A DNA stretch of 64,000 nt, from the NCBI RefSeq assembly GCF_016862395.1, contig NZ_BOMW01000056.1, positions 25,871-89,870 of the forward strand, read 5' to 3'. This DNA comes from Actinoplanes siamensis. GTDB lineage: Bacteria > Actinomycetota > Actinomycetes > Mycobacteriales > Micromonosporaceae. The notes beneath the pieces are model-generated. The model did no database searches and was not told where the DNA came from. It saw only the letters and a program-made list of their open reading frames with translations. Below are positions 8,981 to 17,681 of the stretch, one piece after another. The translations under genes were made by a program, and so were the position numbers. The first letter of the stretch is position 1. Each line of letters opens with the position of its first letter.

Positions 8981-9014
8981 AGAGGTCCTTCGCTCAGCCG
9001 GGCGGAGGACCTCT
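8981..9014 (+). terminator. Hairpin terminator after tRNA-fMet copy 2
   Basis: Arms AGAGGTCCT and AGGACCTCT pair perfectly and the stem extends imperfectly inward (TCGCTC/GGGCGG). It begins 7 nt after the tRNA and is followed by TCG and T-poor sequence. Confidence 0.75.
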
Positions 9015-9252
9015 TCGCATGCGCCTCGCATGAGTTTCCACCGATAGCCCGTGAGGCGGGGAATCGGGGCGTAGCGACCCGCCCGTCGTCGAGGGTTCGC
9101 ATCCTCGTCCCGGCGATGCTGCCGTTGTCAGTACAGGCCGACGTCCGCCATCCGGGCGCCCGGAAGGTGTGGATGGGCAATGGCTGCCACCCACGCCGCA
9201 CGAACGCGGAGCCGGCTCCGTCGCCGAGTCACCCGGGCATTAGCGTCGACCC
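9015..9252. other. Intergenic region without a visible gene
   Basis: Nothing convincing is encoded. A segment near 9090-9118 resembles a tRNA T arm by eye but has no matching acceptor or anticodon arms. The last part presumably holds the promoter of the SDR gene at 9253. Confidence 0.4.
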
Positions 9253-9843
9253 ATGTCCGACGAACGTGTGTTCCTCGCCGGCGCGTCCGGCGTCCTCGGC
9301 CAACGGCTGATCCCGCTGCTCACCGAAGCCGGCTACGTGGTCGGCGGCATGACCCGCTCGGCAGGCAAGGCGGGGCTGCTGCGGGACCTGGGCGCCGAGC
9401 CGATCGTGGTGGATGTCTACGACCTGGAGGCGCTGGTCCGGGCGGTCCGGGATTTCGCCCCGGACGTGATCCTGAACGAGCTCACCGACCTGCCCGACGA
9501 CGCGGCCGACATCGGGGCGTACACCGCGCGCAACGCCCGGATCCGTACCGAGGGGAACCGGAATCTGATCGAGGCGGCCCGGCGTGGCGGGTCGCCGCGG
9601 ATCCTGGCGCAGACCGTGGCCTGGCAGCTGACCGAGGGGCCGGGCGCGCGGGCGGTCGCCGAGCTGGAGCGCTCGGTTCTCGCGGAGGGCGGGGTGGTGC
9701 TCAGCTACGGGCAGTTCTACGGCCCAGGGACGTACTACGAGGACACGATCCCGGCCGAGCCGCGGATCCGGATCGACCGTGCCGCCGCGCGGACGGTCGA
9801 GCTGCTCGGCGCGCCGTCCGGCGTGGTGGTGATCACCGACTGA
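9253..9843 (+). CDS. Short NAD(P)-binding SDR/epimerase-like protein
   Basis: A 196-residue Rossmann-fold protein. The nucleotide-binding motif GASGVLGQRL is at residues 10-19, a conserved Asp follows at the end of beta-3 (VVDVYD), and LSYGQFYGPGTYY matches the active-site-downstream block of extended SDRs. Typical family members have 280-320 residues. Here the C-terminal substrate-binding half is largely missing, and the usual YxxxK is not evident (AWQLTEGPGARAV lies there). It may be an internally deleted derivative. Its stop overlaps the convergent hydrolase gene by 11 nt. Confidence 0.8.
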   Translation: MSDERVFLAGASGVLGQRLIPLLTEAGYVVGGMTRSAGKAGLLRDLGAEPIVVDVYDLEALVRAVRDFAPDVILNELTDLPDDAADIGAYTARNARIRTEGNRNLIEAARRGGSPRILAQTVAWQLTEGPGARAVAELERSVLAEGGVVLSYGQFYGPGTYYEDTIPAEPRIRIDRAAARTVELLGAPSGVVVITD

Positions 9844-10630
9844 CCGCGTCCAGGGCGCGCAGCACCTGGGACAGCGCCGCCGGATGGTGCAGGATGCCGA
9901 GGTGGCCGACCACCGCCCGGCGTGCGTGGTCCTGGAGCACCACCTGTTCCGCCCCGGGGACCGCGGTCAGTGACGCGGTGTACGGCGTCACCATCTGGTC
10001 GTAGCGCGTGACGACGGTGGTGAACCGGACCTCCGGGGCCGGCGGCGCGCCGTTGATCGCGGCGAGCACGGCCGAGCCGGGCAGTTGCTCCCGCCAGGTC
10101 GGGATCTTCGCGTCCAGCCAGCGCCGCAGGTTCGCGGGCAGCCGGTGCGGGTGCCGGAGCAGGCCGTGCAGCGTGGTGCCGCCGTAGGTGGGCGCCAGCC
10201 CGACCAGCGACCGGACGGCGCCCGCCGCGGGCTCGCCGGGCAGGCAGCTGACCAGGTAGCGGGCGATCACCGCGCCCCAGGAGTGCCCCACCACGTCGAC
10301 CCGGCCGGCTCCGGTGGCGGCCCGGACCTCGTCGACGAACGCGGCCAGTTCCAGCGCGTGCCGGTGGGTGGCGCTGACGTCCGGGCCGGGGCGGGCCCGC
10401 CGCCAGTCGAACGGGTAGGCGTCCCGGCCGTGGTTGGCCAGCAGCGGCGCGAGCGTGAACCAGTCGCACGAGGAGCGCCCGTTGGTGCCGTGGACCAGAA
10501 TCACCGGGACGGAGGAGACGGCGGTTCCGGGTTCCGGGCGGCGGGCGCCGGGTGGCAGTCCCCGCGGGTGTGCTGCGCTGTGCCGCAGCGCCGCGCGCCG
10601 GCTGTAGTGCACGGGAATTTCGATGATCAC
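9833..10630 (-). CDS. Alpha/beta-hydrolase, class 2 lipase-like
   Basis: About 265 residues from GTG 10630 (VIIEIPVHYS). Upstream in-frame sequence would run into the divergent acyltransferase, so I reject longer versions. The oxyanion strand VILVHGTNG is near residue 43. The nucleophile Ser lies in GHSWGAVIARYLV, and a His in VVGHLGILHH near the end completes a likely triad. The pattern resembles Streptomyces lipases/esterases (LipA/EstA type). No clear signal peptide is seen with this start. Substrate unknown. Confidence 0.8.
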   Translation of the reverse strand: MIIEIPVHYSRRAALRHSAAHPRGLPPGARRPEPGTAVSSVPVILVHGTNGRSSCDWFTLAPLLANHGRDAYPFDWRRARPGPDVSATHRHALELAAFVDEVRAATGAGRVDVVGHSWGAVIARYLVSCLPGEPAAGAVRSLVGLAPTYGGTTLHGLLRHPHRLPANLRRWLDAKIPTWREQLPGSAVLAAINGAPPAPEVRFTTVVTRYDQMVTPYTASLTAVPGAEQVVLQDHARRAVVGHLGILHHPAALSQVLRALDAVSR

Positions 10631-10702
10631 TCCCGGTCGTCGCTGATATTCGTACCGCAAAAATGATCTTATCCGAGAAGTATTGCCCAATGGGAATTGA
10701 CC

Positions 10703-10723
10703 GGAGCGGCTATTCTCCGCTCC
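10703..10723 (+). promoter_or_regulatory. Inverted repeat abutting the acyltransferase start codon
   Basis: GGAGCGG and CCGCTCC form a perfect 7-bp dyad around CTATTCT, ending 1 nt before ATG 10725. The only GGAG ribosome-binding candidate sits in the left arm, so the hairpin could hide it. It could equally be an operator for the divergent pair. Confidence 0.45.
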
Positions 10724-10724
10724 G

Positions 10725-11987
10725 ATGATGAACAAGAACGCGGCCAACAGCGTGCAATCCGGGTCAATCGGCCATAATCCTCCCCTGTGGCCTGAACCGA
10801 CCAAGACCGAACGCATGCCACGGCTCGCCACCCTCGACGCGCTGCGGCTGATCGCCGCGCTCGCCGTGGCGGCGTTCCATCTGACCGTCTCGTGGCGGAT
10901 CGACGGGCGCAACGAGCCGGAGTACTTCCTGCCCCATCTGACCCATGTGACCGTCTACGGTTTTCTCGGCGTCGAGGTGTTCTTCCTGATCAGCGGTTTC
11001 GTGATCGGGATGAGCAGTTGGAACCGCGGCCTCGGCGAGTTCTTCACGTCCCGGGTCAGCCGGCTTTACCCGGCGTACTGGATCTGCATCCTGATCACCG
11101 CGACCGTGGTCACGCTGGCGCCGATCGCCGGCGGTGTGCCGGTCGCCGGGACGCCGGGGCTGCGTGAGATCGCAGTGAACCTGACCATGCTGCAGGAGCC
11201 GCTCGGCGTCGGCTCGATCGACACCGTCTACTGGACGCTCTTCGTCGAGCTGCGGTTCTACCTGCTCTTCGCGGCGCTGGCGGCGTTCGGGCTGACCTAC
11301 CGGCGGGTCGTGCTGTTCTGCGCGATCTGGATGACCGTAGCGGCGATCGGGCCGATGATCGGCAGCCGGGCCGTCCAGGTGCTGGCCATCCCCGAGTACG
11401 CTCCGTACTTCATCGCCGGGGTGGCGGCGTTCCTGATCCACCGCTTCGGCAGATCGCCGCTGCTCTTCGGTATCGTTGGTTTCTCCTGGCTGGTTAGTGT
11501 CCAGCGGGTCTCGGACCGGGTCGGCACGGTGCAGCCCGGTTTCCACGTGCCGGTCTGGCCGGGCGTGCTGATCGTCACCCTGGGTTATGCGGCAGTGTTG
11601 ATCATCGCGTTGGGCTGGACCGACCGGATCCGCTGGCGCTGGCTGACCACCGCCGGCGCCCTCACCTACCCCTTCTACCTGCTGCACCAGCGCCTGGGGT
11701 ACACCTTCATCCGGCACACCTACGAGGCCACCCGGCTGCCCGCCTGGGCTCTGGTGCTCGGCGCCGTGCTGTCGATCCTGGGCCTGTCCTGGCTGGTGTA
11801 CCGGCTGGTGGAGAAGCCGCTCGCCGGCTGGCTGCGGTCCGGGCTGCGCAAGTCGTTCGCCGACCTGCGCTCGGCGTCCGCGCTGGACGCGATCCGGGCC
11901 GGGGCCGGGCCGCGCGGCCCGGAGGTGCCGCGGCAGGTCCGGGAGGGCCGGTTGGTACGGTCCGCCGGGGCCCGGGAAGAGAGATGA
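10725..11987 (+). CDS. Acyltransferase 3 family membrane protein (OafA/YrhL-like)
   Basis: A 420-residue integral membrane O-acyltransferase. The family signature is at residues 33-60 (RLATLDALRLIAALAV, then AFHLTVSW with the conserved His), followed by FLGVEVFFLISGFVIG and the RLYPAYW motif near residue 110. About ten hydrophobic helices extend to residue 370; a charged, Arg-rich cytoplasmic tail follows. The substrate (cell-wall glycan, exopolysaccharide or antibiotic) cannot be told. The first 30 residues are atypical, so initiation may be at ATG 10815. It overlaps the next gene by 4 nt (ATGA), implying translational coupling. Confidence 0.88.
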   Translation: MMNKNAANSVQSGSIGHNPPLWPEPTKTERMPRLATLDALRLIAALAVAAFHLTVSWRIDGRNEPEYFLPHLTHVTVYGFLGVEVFFLISGFVIGMSSWNRGLGEFFTSRVSRLYPAYWICILITATVVTLAPIAGGVPVAGTPGLREIAVNLTMLQEPLGVGSIDTVYWTLFVELRFYLLFAALAAFGLTYRRVVLFCAIWMTVAAIGPMIGSRAVQVLAIPEYAPYFIAGVAAFLIHRFGRSPLLFGIVGFSWLVSVQRVSDRVGTVQPGFHVPVWPGVLIVTLGYAAVLIIALGWTDRIRWRWLTTAGALTYPFYLLHQRLGYTFIRHTYEATRLPAWALVLGAVLSILGLSWLVYRLVEKPLAGWLRSGLRKSFADLRSASALDAIRAGAGPRGPEVPRQVREGRLVRSAGAREER

Positions 11988-12772
11988 GAGAAGTGAGCGA
12001 ACGTACGGAGAACGCGCGCCTGGCGGCCGACTGCACCCGGTGTGCGGCCCTCTGCTGCGTGGCCCCCGCCTTCGCGAAGTCGTCGGACTTCGCCGTCGAC
12101 AAGCCGGCCGGGCAGGCGTGCCGGAATCTGGGCGACGACTTCCGCTGCCGGATCCACGAGGAACTGCCCGAGCGCGGCTTCCGCGGCTGTGTGGTGTTCG
12201 ACTGCTTCGGGGCCGGGCAGCGGCTCACCCAGGAGACGTTCGGCGGGCGGGACTGGCGGAGCAGCCCGGAACTCGCCGGGGCGATGTTCGCCACGTTGCC
12301 GGTGCTGCGCCAGCTCCACGAACTGCTCTGGCTGCTCACCGAGGCGCTGACGCTGGACGAGGCCCGGCGGCTGCATCCGAAGCTGCGGGCGGCCGCGGAA
12401 CAGATCGACGCGGTGGCCGGGGGATCGGCGGACGACCTGCGGGGACTGGACGTGGAGACGTACCGCCAACGGGTTGTGCCGTTGTTGCGACGCGCCAGCG
12501 AGCTGGCCCGGGCCGGCGCCGGCGGCCGCCGCCCGGACCACGGCGGAGCCAACCTCATCGGCCGCCGGTTCCGTGGCGCCGATCTGCGCGGAGCCAGCTT
12601 CCGCGGCGCGCTGCTGATCGGCGCCGACCTGCGCGGCGCGGACCTGCGGCGGGCCGACTTCACCGGCGCGGACCTGCGTGGCGCCGATCTGCGCGGGGCC
12701 GACCTGACCGGGGCGCTGTTCCTGAGCAGATCACAGCTGCGCGCCGCAGTGACCGACGCCGATCACCCCTAA
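11984..12772 (+). CDS. Pentapeptide-repeat protein with N-terminal Cys cluster
   Basis: 262 residues. Residues 1-75 hold a cluster of eight Cys (CTRCAALCC, then QACRNL, FRCRIHEE, FRGCVVFDCFG), likely a metal or Fe-S site. The middle is helical. Residues about 185-250 are pentapeptide repeats of the A(D/N)LxG type (GADLRGADLRRADFTGADLR), predicted to form a right-handed quadrilateral beta-helix. It starts inside the acyltransferase stop codon (ATGA). No function is known to me; the combination is conserved in some actinobacteria as a hypothetical protein. Confidence 0.85.
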   Translation: MREVSERTENARLAADCTRCAALCCVAPAFAKSSDFAVDKPAGQACRNLGDDFRCRIHEELPERGFRGCVVFDCFGAGQRLTQETFGGRDWRSSPELAGAMFATLPVLRQLHELLWLLTEALTLDEARRLHPKLRAAAEQIDAVAGGSADDLRGLDVETYRQRVVPLLRRASELARAGAGGRRPDHGGANLIGRRFRGADLRGASFRGALLIGADLRGADLRRADFTGADLRGADLRGADLTGALFLSRSQLRAAVTDADHP

Positions 12773-12781
12773 GCTGGTCCG

Positions 12782-14005
12782 ATGCGGCATGTGTCGGGTC
12801 TGGTGTGGCTGTTGACAGTTGTCGGGATCATCGCTCTGCTGCTCTTCGACTTCTTCGTGCACGTGCGCCGCGCCCATGTGCCCGGCCTGCGCGAGGCGGC
12901 ACTGTGGACGTCGATCTACGTGTCGATCGCCATCCTGTTCGGGGTCGGGATCTGGCTCTTCGGTGGCTCCACCATGGGCGCCGAGTACTTCGCGGGATAC
13001 GTCACCGAGGAGGCGCTCTCGGTCGACAATCTCTTCGTTTTCCTGCTGCTGCTCGGCAGCTTCAAGGTGCCCCGGGCGGACCAGCAGAAGGTGCTGCTGG
13101 TCGGGATCGCGGTGTCGCTGGTGGCGCGGACCGCGTTCATCTTCCTGGGCGCCGCGCTGATCAACTCGTTCGCCTGGATTTTCTACCTGTTCGGCCTGAT
13201 CCTGCTGTTCACCGCGGGCAACCTGGTGCGCGGCACGGGGGAGGCCGAGGAGGAGTCGCCGGACAACATCGTGATCCGGCTGGCCCGGCGGGTGCTGCGG
13301 ACCTCGGACACCTACGACGGCGACAAGCTGGTGACCTACCGCGACGGCCACCGGGTGCTGACCCCGATGCTGCTGGTCATGGTCGCGATCGGGGGCACCG
13401 ACATCCTCTTCGCGCTGGACTCGATCCCGGCCATCTTCGGGCTCACCCAGAACGTCTACCTGGTCTTCACCGCGACCGCGTTCTCGCTGCTCGGCCTGCG
13501 CCAGCTGTACTTCCTGATCGACGGCCTGCTGGACCGCCTGGTGTACCTGTCCCACGGGTTGTCCGCGATCCTCGCGCTGATCGGCGTGAAGCTGATCCTG
13601 CACGCCATGCACCAGAACAACGTGCCGTTCATCAACGACGGCGAGCACATCGGCGTCCAGGAGATCCCCACCCTGGCCTCGCTCGCGATCATCGTGGGGG
13701 TGCTGCTGGTCACCGTGGTGGCGTCGTTGCTCAGCCCCCGCGGCCGGGCGCGGACCTACACGGCCGTGGCCCGGCGGCGGGCCACCGAGTTCCTGGAGGT
13801 CGAGAAGGACCCGCGGTACTGCGACGAGGTGTACCACAAGCTGCTCGACGCCGAGGCGGGCCTGCGCGCCCTGCCGGAGCGCCACCGGGAGCGGGTCCGG
13901 GCCCAGGGCGAGCTGATGGAGCTGCTCAACCGCGCGCACCGGGTGCACGAGGAACGGGTGGCGGCCGGCAGCTGCTTCGCGCGGCCGGAGCCGTCAGCGA
14001 CCTGA
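12782..14005 (+). CDS. TerC family integral membrane protein
   Basis: 407 residues. Nine or so hydrophobic helices carry the TerC signature EEALSVDNLFVFLLLLGSFK (residues 76-95) and the second acidic motif GGTDILFALDSIPAIFG (about 204-220). TerC/Alx proteins are linked to metal (manganese) export and tellurite resistance. The C-terminal ~85 residues are an atypical charged cytoplasmic extension. The gene starts 9 nt after the pentapeptide gene and may be cotranscribed. No tellurite-resistance partner genes are present. Confidence 0.92.
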   Translation: MRHVSGLVWLLTVVGIIALLLFDFFVHVRRAHVPGLREAALWTSIYVSIAILFGVGIWLFGGSTMGAEYFAGYVTEEALSVDNLFVFLLLLGSFKVPRADQQKVLLVGIAVSLVARTAFIFLGAALINSFAWIFYLFGLILLFTAGNLVRGTGEAEEESPDNIVIRLARRVLRTSDTYDGDKLVTYRDGHRVLTPMLLVMVAIGGTDILFALDSIPAIFGLTQNVYLVFTATAFSLLGLRQLYFLIDGLLDRLVYLSHGLSAILALIGVKLILHAMHQNNVPFINDGEHIGVQEIPTLASLAIIVGVLLVTVVASLLSPRGRARTYTAVARRRATEFLEVEKDPRYCDEVYHKLLDAEAGLRALPERHRERVRAQGELMELLNRAHRVHEERVAAGSCFARPEPSAT

Positions 14006-14108
14006 CCGCGGGTGGTTCCCCCAGGGGCGGCGGCCGGGACGCGAGCCGCCTCCTCACGGCCGCGGCCCGGACCGCGGGTCACCTCCCCGGTGGCCGCGGC
14101 CGGAAGGG

Positions 14109-15071
14109 TCAGCGGCGGGCCTGCGGGTCGTCGGACTGCCGGTTGAGGTAGGCCCCGAGATTGGTGGTCTGCCCCTGGTAGCGGTGGAAGCCCTCCTCCT
14201 CGGCGGCGCCGGAGAGCAGGCTGGCCACCCGGGCGGCCAGGCTGGAGGCGCGGGACGCCAGGTCCGGCTCGGCGAACCGGGAGTCCTGCTCGGCGCGCAG
14301 GGCCTGCTCGGCGCGGACCGCGTCGGCGGCGATGCCGGGCCGGTCGCCGTAACCCCGGGGACCGGAGGTGGGCATCGCGGAGGTCGGCACGGCGGAAGTG
14401 GGCATCGCGGAGACCGGGGCCGGGTCGTACGCCGGCTCCTGATAGACGGGCTCCTGGTAGGCCGGCTCCTCGTGGACCGGCTCGTCGTAGGCCGGCTCCG
14501 GGGCGGGCACCGGGACGGAGCCGAGCAGCGTCACGGTCTGCCCCTCGCCGCCCTGGTAGTTGCTGAACTCCGGGCCGATCACCAGGCGGGACAGCATCCG
14601 CGCGTGTGCCGGGGCGACCCCGATCTCTGTCGCGTTCTCCACCCGGAACCGGGCGATGGCCTGGCGCAGCACGTTCGCCAGGCGGTCCGCGTCGCCGACC
14701 GTGGCCAGGTCGCCGCCGGCGAAGACCAGGGCCGGGAAGCTGCCCTCCGGACCGTTGCAGACCAGCTGGATCTGGGTGACCGTGGCGTTCCGGCCGATCT
14801 CCCGGTTGCCTGGCTGCACCCGCAGATGCTGCGGCCACAGCCAGAACAACTCTCCGCTACTGAGCGTAGCGTCCTTGGCATGCGCATAGCGAACCCGCCG
14901 GTCGGTCACGAGGACCTCGGCCTCCTCCGGCAGGGTCCACCGCGGCAACGAGGACGCCTCGTCGAACGCGTACTCGGCCACGGCGCAGCGTCCGCGCCAG
15001 AGCACCCGCTCGCCGCTGTCCAGGGGTCCGAGGTCGGTGCCCGGAGCGGACAGGAAGTGCTGGTGGAACAT
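14109..15071 (-). CDS. Unidentified protein with YQEP/PTSAMPTS repeats
   Basis: 320 residues, no signal peptide or membrane segment. The N-terminal ~165 residues look like a folded domain with beta strands (GERVLWRGRCAVAEYAF, EVLVTDRRVRYAHAK, WLWPQHLRVQP), resembling bacterial PH-like domains. A low-complexity linker follows with AYxEPVxxEP repeats (about 190-220) and a triple PTSA(M/V) repeat (about 225-243). The C-terminus is helical. The family is not recognised. Convergent with terC. Confidence 0.75.
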   Translation of the reverse strand: MFHQHFLSAPGTDLGPLDSGERVLWRGRCAVAEYAFDEASSLPRWTLPEEAEVLVTDRRVRYAHAKDATLSSGELFWLWPQHLRVQPGNREIGRNATVTQIQLVCNGPEGSFPALVFAGGDLATVGDADRLANVLRQAIARFRVENATEIGVAPAHARMLSRLVIGPEFSNYQGGEGQTVTLLGSVPVPAPEPAYDEPVHEEPAYQEPVYQEPAYDPAPVSAMPTSAVPTSAMPTSGPRGYGDRPGIAADAVRAEQALRAEQDSRFAEPDLASRASSLAARVASLLSGAAEEEGFHRYQGQTTNLGAYLNRQSDDPQARR

Positions 15072-15230
15072 GGTTGCCTTCCCCGTTCACGCCGCGATCT
15101 GGAAAACACGGCCGCAACGATTACAGCCGTCCGGTCCCAGTGTTGCCAGTCACCCGACGCGAATCACAGTGGAAGTTCGAAAAGTGACACCGGACAGTGG
15201 CGCCGAATGAACCATCGGCCTACCCGGTGA

Positions 15231-16091
15231 CTACTTTCCGTTACTCCGGTGGCCGAAGAGTCCGGCCGGCGGGAGTGGGGAGCCGACCGCGGCGGCGTCC
15301 GGAACCGGCGCCGCCCCGGCCGCGAATCGATCGAGGTCGGTCTCGACCCGCCCCGGGAACCAGTCGCCGGCGGCCCGGCGGGTCAGCTCGGCCACCGGCG
15401 GCGGGGTACGGCCGGCGAGCACCACCAGGTTGCCGAAGCGCCGGCCGCGCAGCACCGCGGCATCGGCGACCAGGCACGCCTCGGGCAGCACCGAGCGGAT
15501 CGTGGCGACCTGGGCGCGGGCGTGCTTGAGGGGCGGGCCGTCGGCGATGTTCGCGATCATCCATCCGGCCGGGTCGAGCACCCGGGCCACCTGCCGGGCG
15601 AACTCGACAGAGGCCAGGTGGGCCGGGGTGCGCGCGCCGGCGAAGACGTCCAGCACGATCACGTCGTACCCCGCGTCGCGCATGCCCTCGACGGCCTCGC
15701 GCGCGTCGCCCACCCGGACCCGGATGTTGGCCTGCGCGGGCAGCGGGAGCTCGCGGCGGACCATCTCCACCAGCGGCCCGTCGATCTCCACCACCCGTTG
15801 CGTGGAGCCCGGCCGGGTCGCGGCCAGATAGCGGGGCAGGGTCAGCCCGCCGCCGCCCAGATGCAGCGCGCGCAGCGGCCGGCGCGGCTGCGCCACCAGG
15901 TCGATCGCCGCGGCGATCCGCCGCACGTACTCGAACTGCAGGTACGTCGGGTCGGCCAGATCCACGTGCGACTGCGGGGCGCCGTCCAGCAGCAGAGTGA
16001 ACGCGGTGTCCCGGTCCGGGTCGGGAACCAGTTCCGCGACGCCCGAGGCGACCGTCTCCGTACGCCGTCGCGACGCCCTGCGCTGTGCCAT
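15231..16091 (-). CDS. Spermidine synthase-like class I methyltransferase-fold protein
   Basis: 286 residues from ATG 16091. The SAM/decarboxy-SAM binding core is visible: LRALHLGGGGLTLPRYLA (about 65-82), the acidic VVEIDGPLVE after beta-2, VGDARE, and the DVIVLDVFAG motif. These match the fused-SpeE-like proteins found widely in actinobacteria. The DDAY-type catalytic motif of true spermidine synthases is replaced by DVFAG, so polyamine synthesis is doubtful. It is divergent from the DUF1800 gene. In-frame codons upstream of the start are open but antisense to that gene and are not coding. Confidence 0.85.
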   Translation of the reverse strand: MAQRRASRRRTETVASGVAELVPDPDRDTAFTLLLDGAPQSHVDLADPTYLQFEYVRRIAAAIDLVAQPRRPLRALHLGGGGLTLPRYLAATRPGSTQRVVEIDGPLVEMVRRELPLPAQANIRVRVGDAREAVEGMRDAGYDVIVLDVFAGARTPAHLASVEFARQVARVLDPAGWMIANIADGPPLKHARAQVATIRSVLPEACLVADAAVLRGRRFGNLVVLAGRTPPPVAELTRRAAGDWFPGRVETDLDRFAAGAAPVPDAAAVGSPLPPAGLFGHRSNGK

Positions 16092-16172
16092 GCGTCGATT
16101 GTCCCGGGAGCAGTCGGGGAGCACCGCGCAGGGAACCCGACAGTGGCGGGGGGAACTTCCGACGTTTGATTC

Positions 16173-17681
16173 GTGACGGTTGACGAGCAGACTTCGAACG
16201 TCCGTGCGGCTGTCGAACCGGCCGTCGTGATCATGGACGATCCCGCGGTGGCCGGGTTGCTGCCCGCCGACCCGCTGCTGCACCTGCTGCGCCGGGCCAC
16301 CTTCGGCCCGAGCCCGTCCGCCATCGCGGAGATCCGCAGGCTGGGCGCGAACGCCTGGCTGGACCGGCAGCTCAACCCGGCCTCGATCGCCGACCCGGTG
16401 GCCGACAGGCTGGTCGCCCGGCTGCCGCTGTGCGGGCTGAGCATCTCCGAGATCCGCGCCAAGGTGGCCGCCGGGCAGCTCAAGCGGTACGCCTGGGAGC
16501 CGATGTGGCAGCTCAGCTTCGTCACGCCGGTCCGGATGATCTGGAGCGAGCGGCAGCTCTTCGAGGTGATGGTCGACTTCTGGTCCAACCACCTGAACGT
16601 GACCTGCCCGTTCGGCGACGTCTGGGACAGCCGTACCGACTACGACCGCAACGTGATCCGCAAGTACGCCCTGGGCACCTTCGCCGACCTGCTCAAGGCG
16701 TCGGCGCGGCACCCGGCGATGCTCAGCTACCTGGACAACCGGTACTCCACCCGGCTGGCGCCGAACGAGAACTACGGCCGCGAGCTGCTGGAGCTGCACA
16801 CCGTCGGGCTCGGCTACACCGAGGCGGACGTGAAGGACGCGGCGAAGCTGCTCACCGGGCTGACCGTGAACAGCGCCACCGGGCAGTACCGGTACGACGC
16901 CGCCAACCACGCGGTCGGCCCGGTCAGGATCCTCACGTTCGCGCACGCCAACGCGACCACCACCGGCGGCGAGGGAGCGGCGCTGGCGCTCCTCGACCAT
17001 CTGGCGGTCCACCCGTCCACCGCCCGCCGGATCGTCTCCAAGCTGTGCGTCCGGTTCGTCGCCGACGAGCCGCCCGCCACCCTGGTCACCAAGCTGGTCA
17101 AGGTCTACCTGGACAACCGGTCGGCGATCGTGCCGGTGCTGCGGGCGCTGTTCACCTCGCCCGAGTTCGCCGCCTCGGTGGGGGCCAAGACCCGCACACC
17201 GCTGGAGGATCTGGCGGCCACCGTCCGGATCCTCGGCTACGGGCCGCCGGCCAGCGGCACCAAGTCGTACGACAGCCTCTACTGGATGGCCCGCAACGCC
17301 GGCCAGGCGCCGCTGTTCTGGGGGCCGCCGAACGGCTACCCGGACGTGGCCGCGGCCTGGGCGTCGCCGTCCGGCCTGCTGGTGCGCTGGAACTTCCACC
17401 TGTCGCTGGCGGCCGGCTACTGGCCCGCCGACCTGGCCAAGCCGGCCGACCTGATGACCGGGATGATCGGCGCCCGGCCGGCCACCTACGGCGCGCTCAT
17501 CGACGCGACGGCCAAACGCCTCCTCGGGGTGACGCTGGGCGCCGCGCAGACCGCGGCGCTCGCCGCCTTCTACGGCAAGACACCCACGTCGCAACTGAAG
17601 CCCAACGATCCCGCGGTGGGCTGGATGTACCCGTACCTGATGACGATGCTGCTGAACTCCCCGAACTTCGCCCTGAGGTGA
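16173..17681 (+). CDS. DUF1800 family protein
   Basis: 502 residues from GTG 16173, preceded by GGCGGGGGGAAC. Family landmarks are present: HLLRRATFGPSPSAIAEIR (about 32-50), DFWSNHLNV (about 137-145), NENYGRELLELHTVGLG (about 205-221), and a C-terminal AWASPSGLLVRWNFH block. No signal peptide is seen in the protein itself. DUF1800 genes are almost always paired with a DUF1501 gene, as here; the pair is thought to handle a secreted or periplasmic substrate, but the reaction is unknown. It overlaps the DUF1501 gene by 4 nt (GTGA). Confidence 0.93.
   Translation: MTVDEQTSNVRAAVEPAVVIMDDPAVAGLLPADPLLHLLRRATFGPSPSAIAEIRRLGANAWLDRQLNPASIADPVADRLVARLPLCGLSISEIRAKVAAGQLKRYAWEPMWQLSFVTPVRMIWSERQLFEVMVDFWSNHLNVTCPFGDVWDSRTDYDRNVIRKYALGTFADLLKASARHPAMLSYLDNRYSTRLAPNENYGRELLELHTVGLGYTEADVKDAAKLLTGLTVNSATGQYRYDAANHAVGPVRILTFAHANATTTGGEGAALALLDHLAVHPSTARRIVSKLCVRFVADEPPATLVTKLVKVYLDNRSAIVPVLRALFTSPEFAASVGAKTRTPLEDLAATVRILGYGPPASGTKSYDSLYWMARNAGQAPLFWGPPNGYPDVAAAWASPSGLLVRWNFHLSLAAGYWPADLAKPADLMTGMIGARPATYGALIDATAKRLLGVTLGAAQTAALAAFYGKTPTSQLKPNDPAVGWMYPYLMTMLLNSPNFALR

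Noticed and set aside
9080..9118. tRNA-like T arm after the second initiator tRNA
   Set aside because: GAGGGTTCGCATCCTC resembles a T arm, but the stem register is wrong and no acceptor, D or anticodon arm can be drawn.
16092..17594. N-terminal extension of the spermidine synthase-like frame
   Set aside because: It runs antisense through the DUF1800 gene. The family N-terminus and ATG 16091 give a normal protein.
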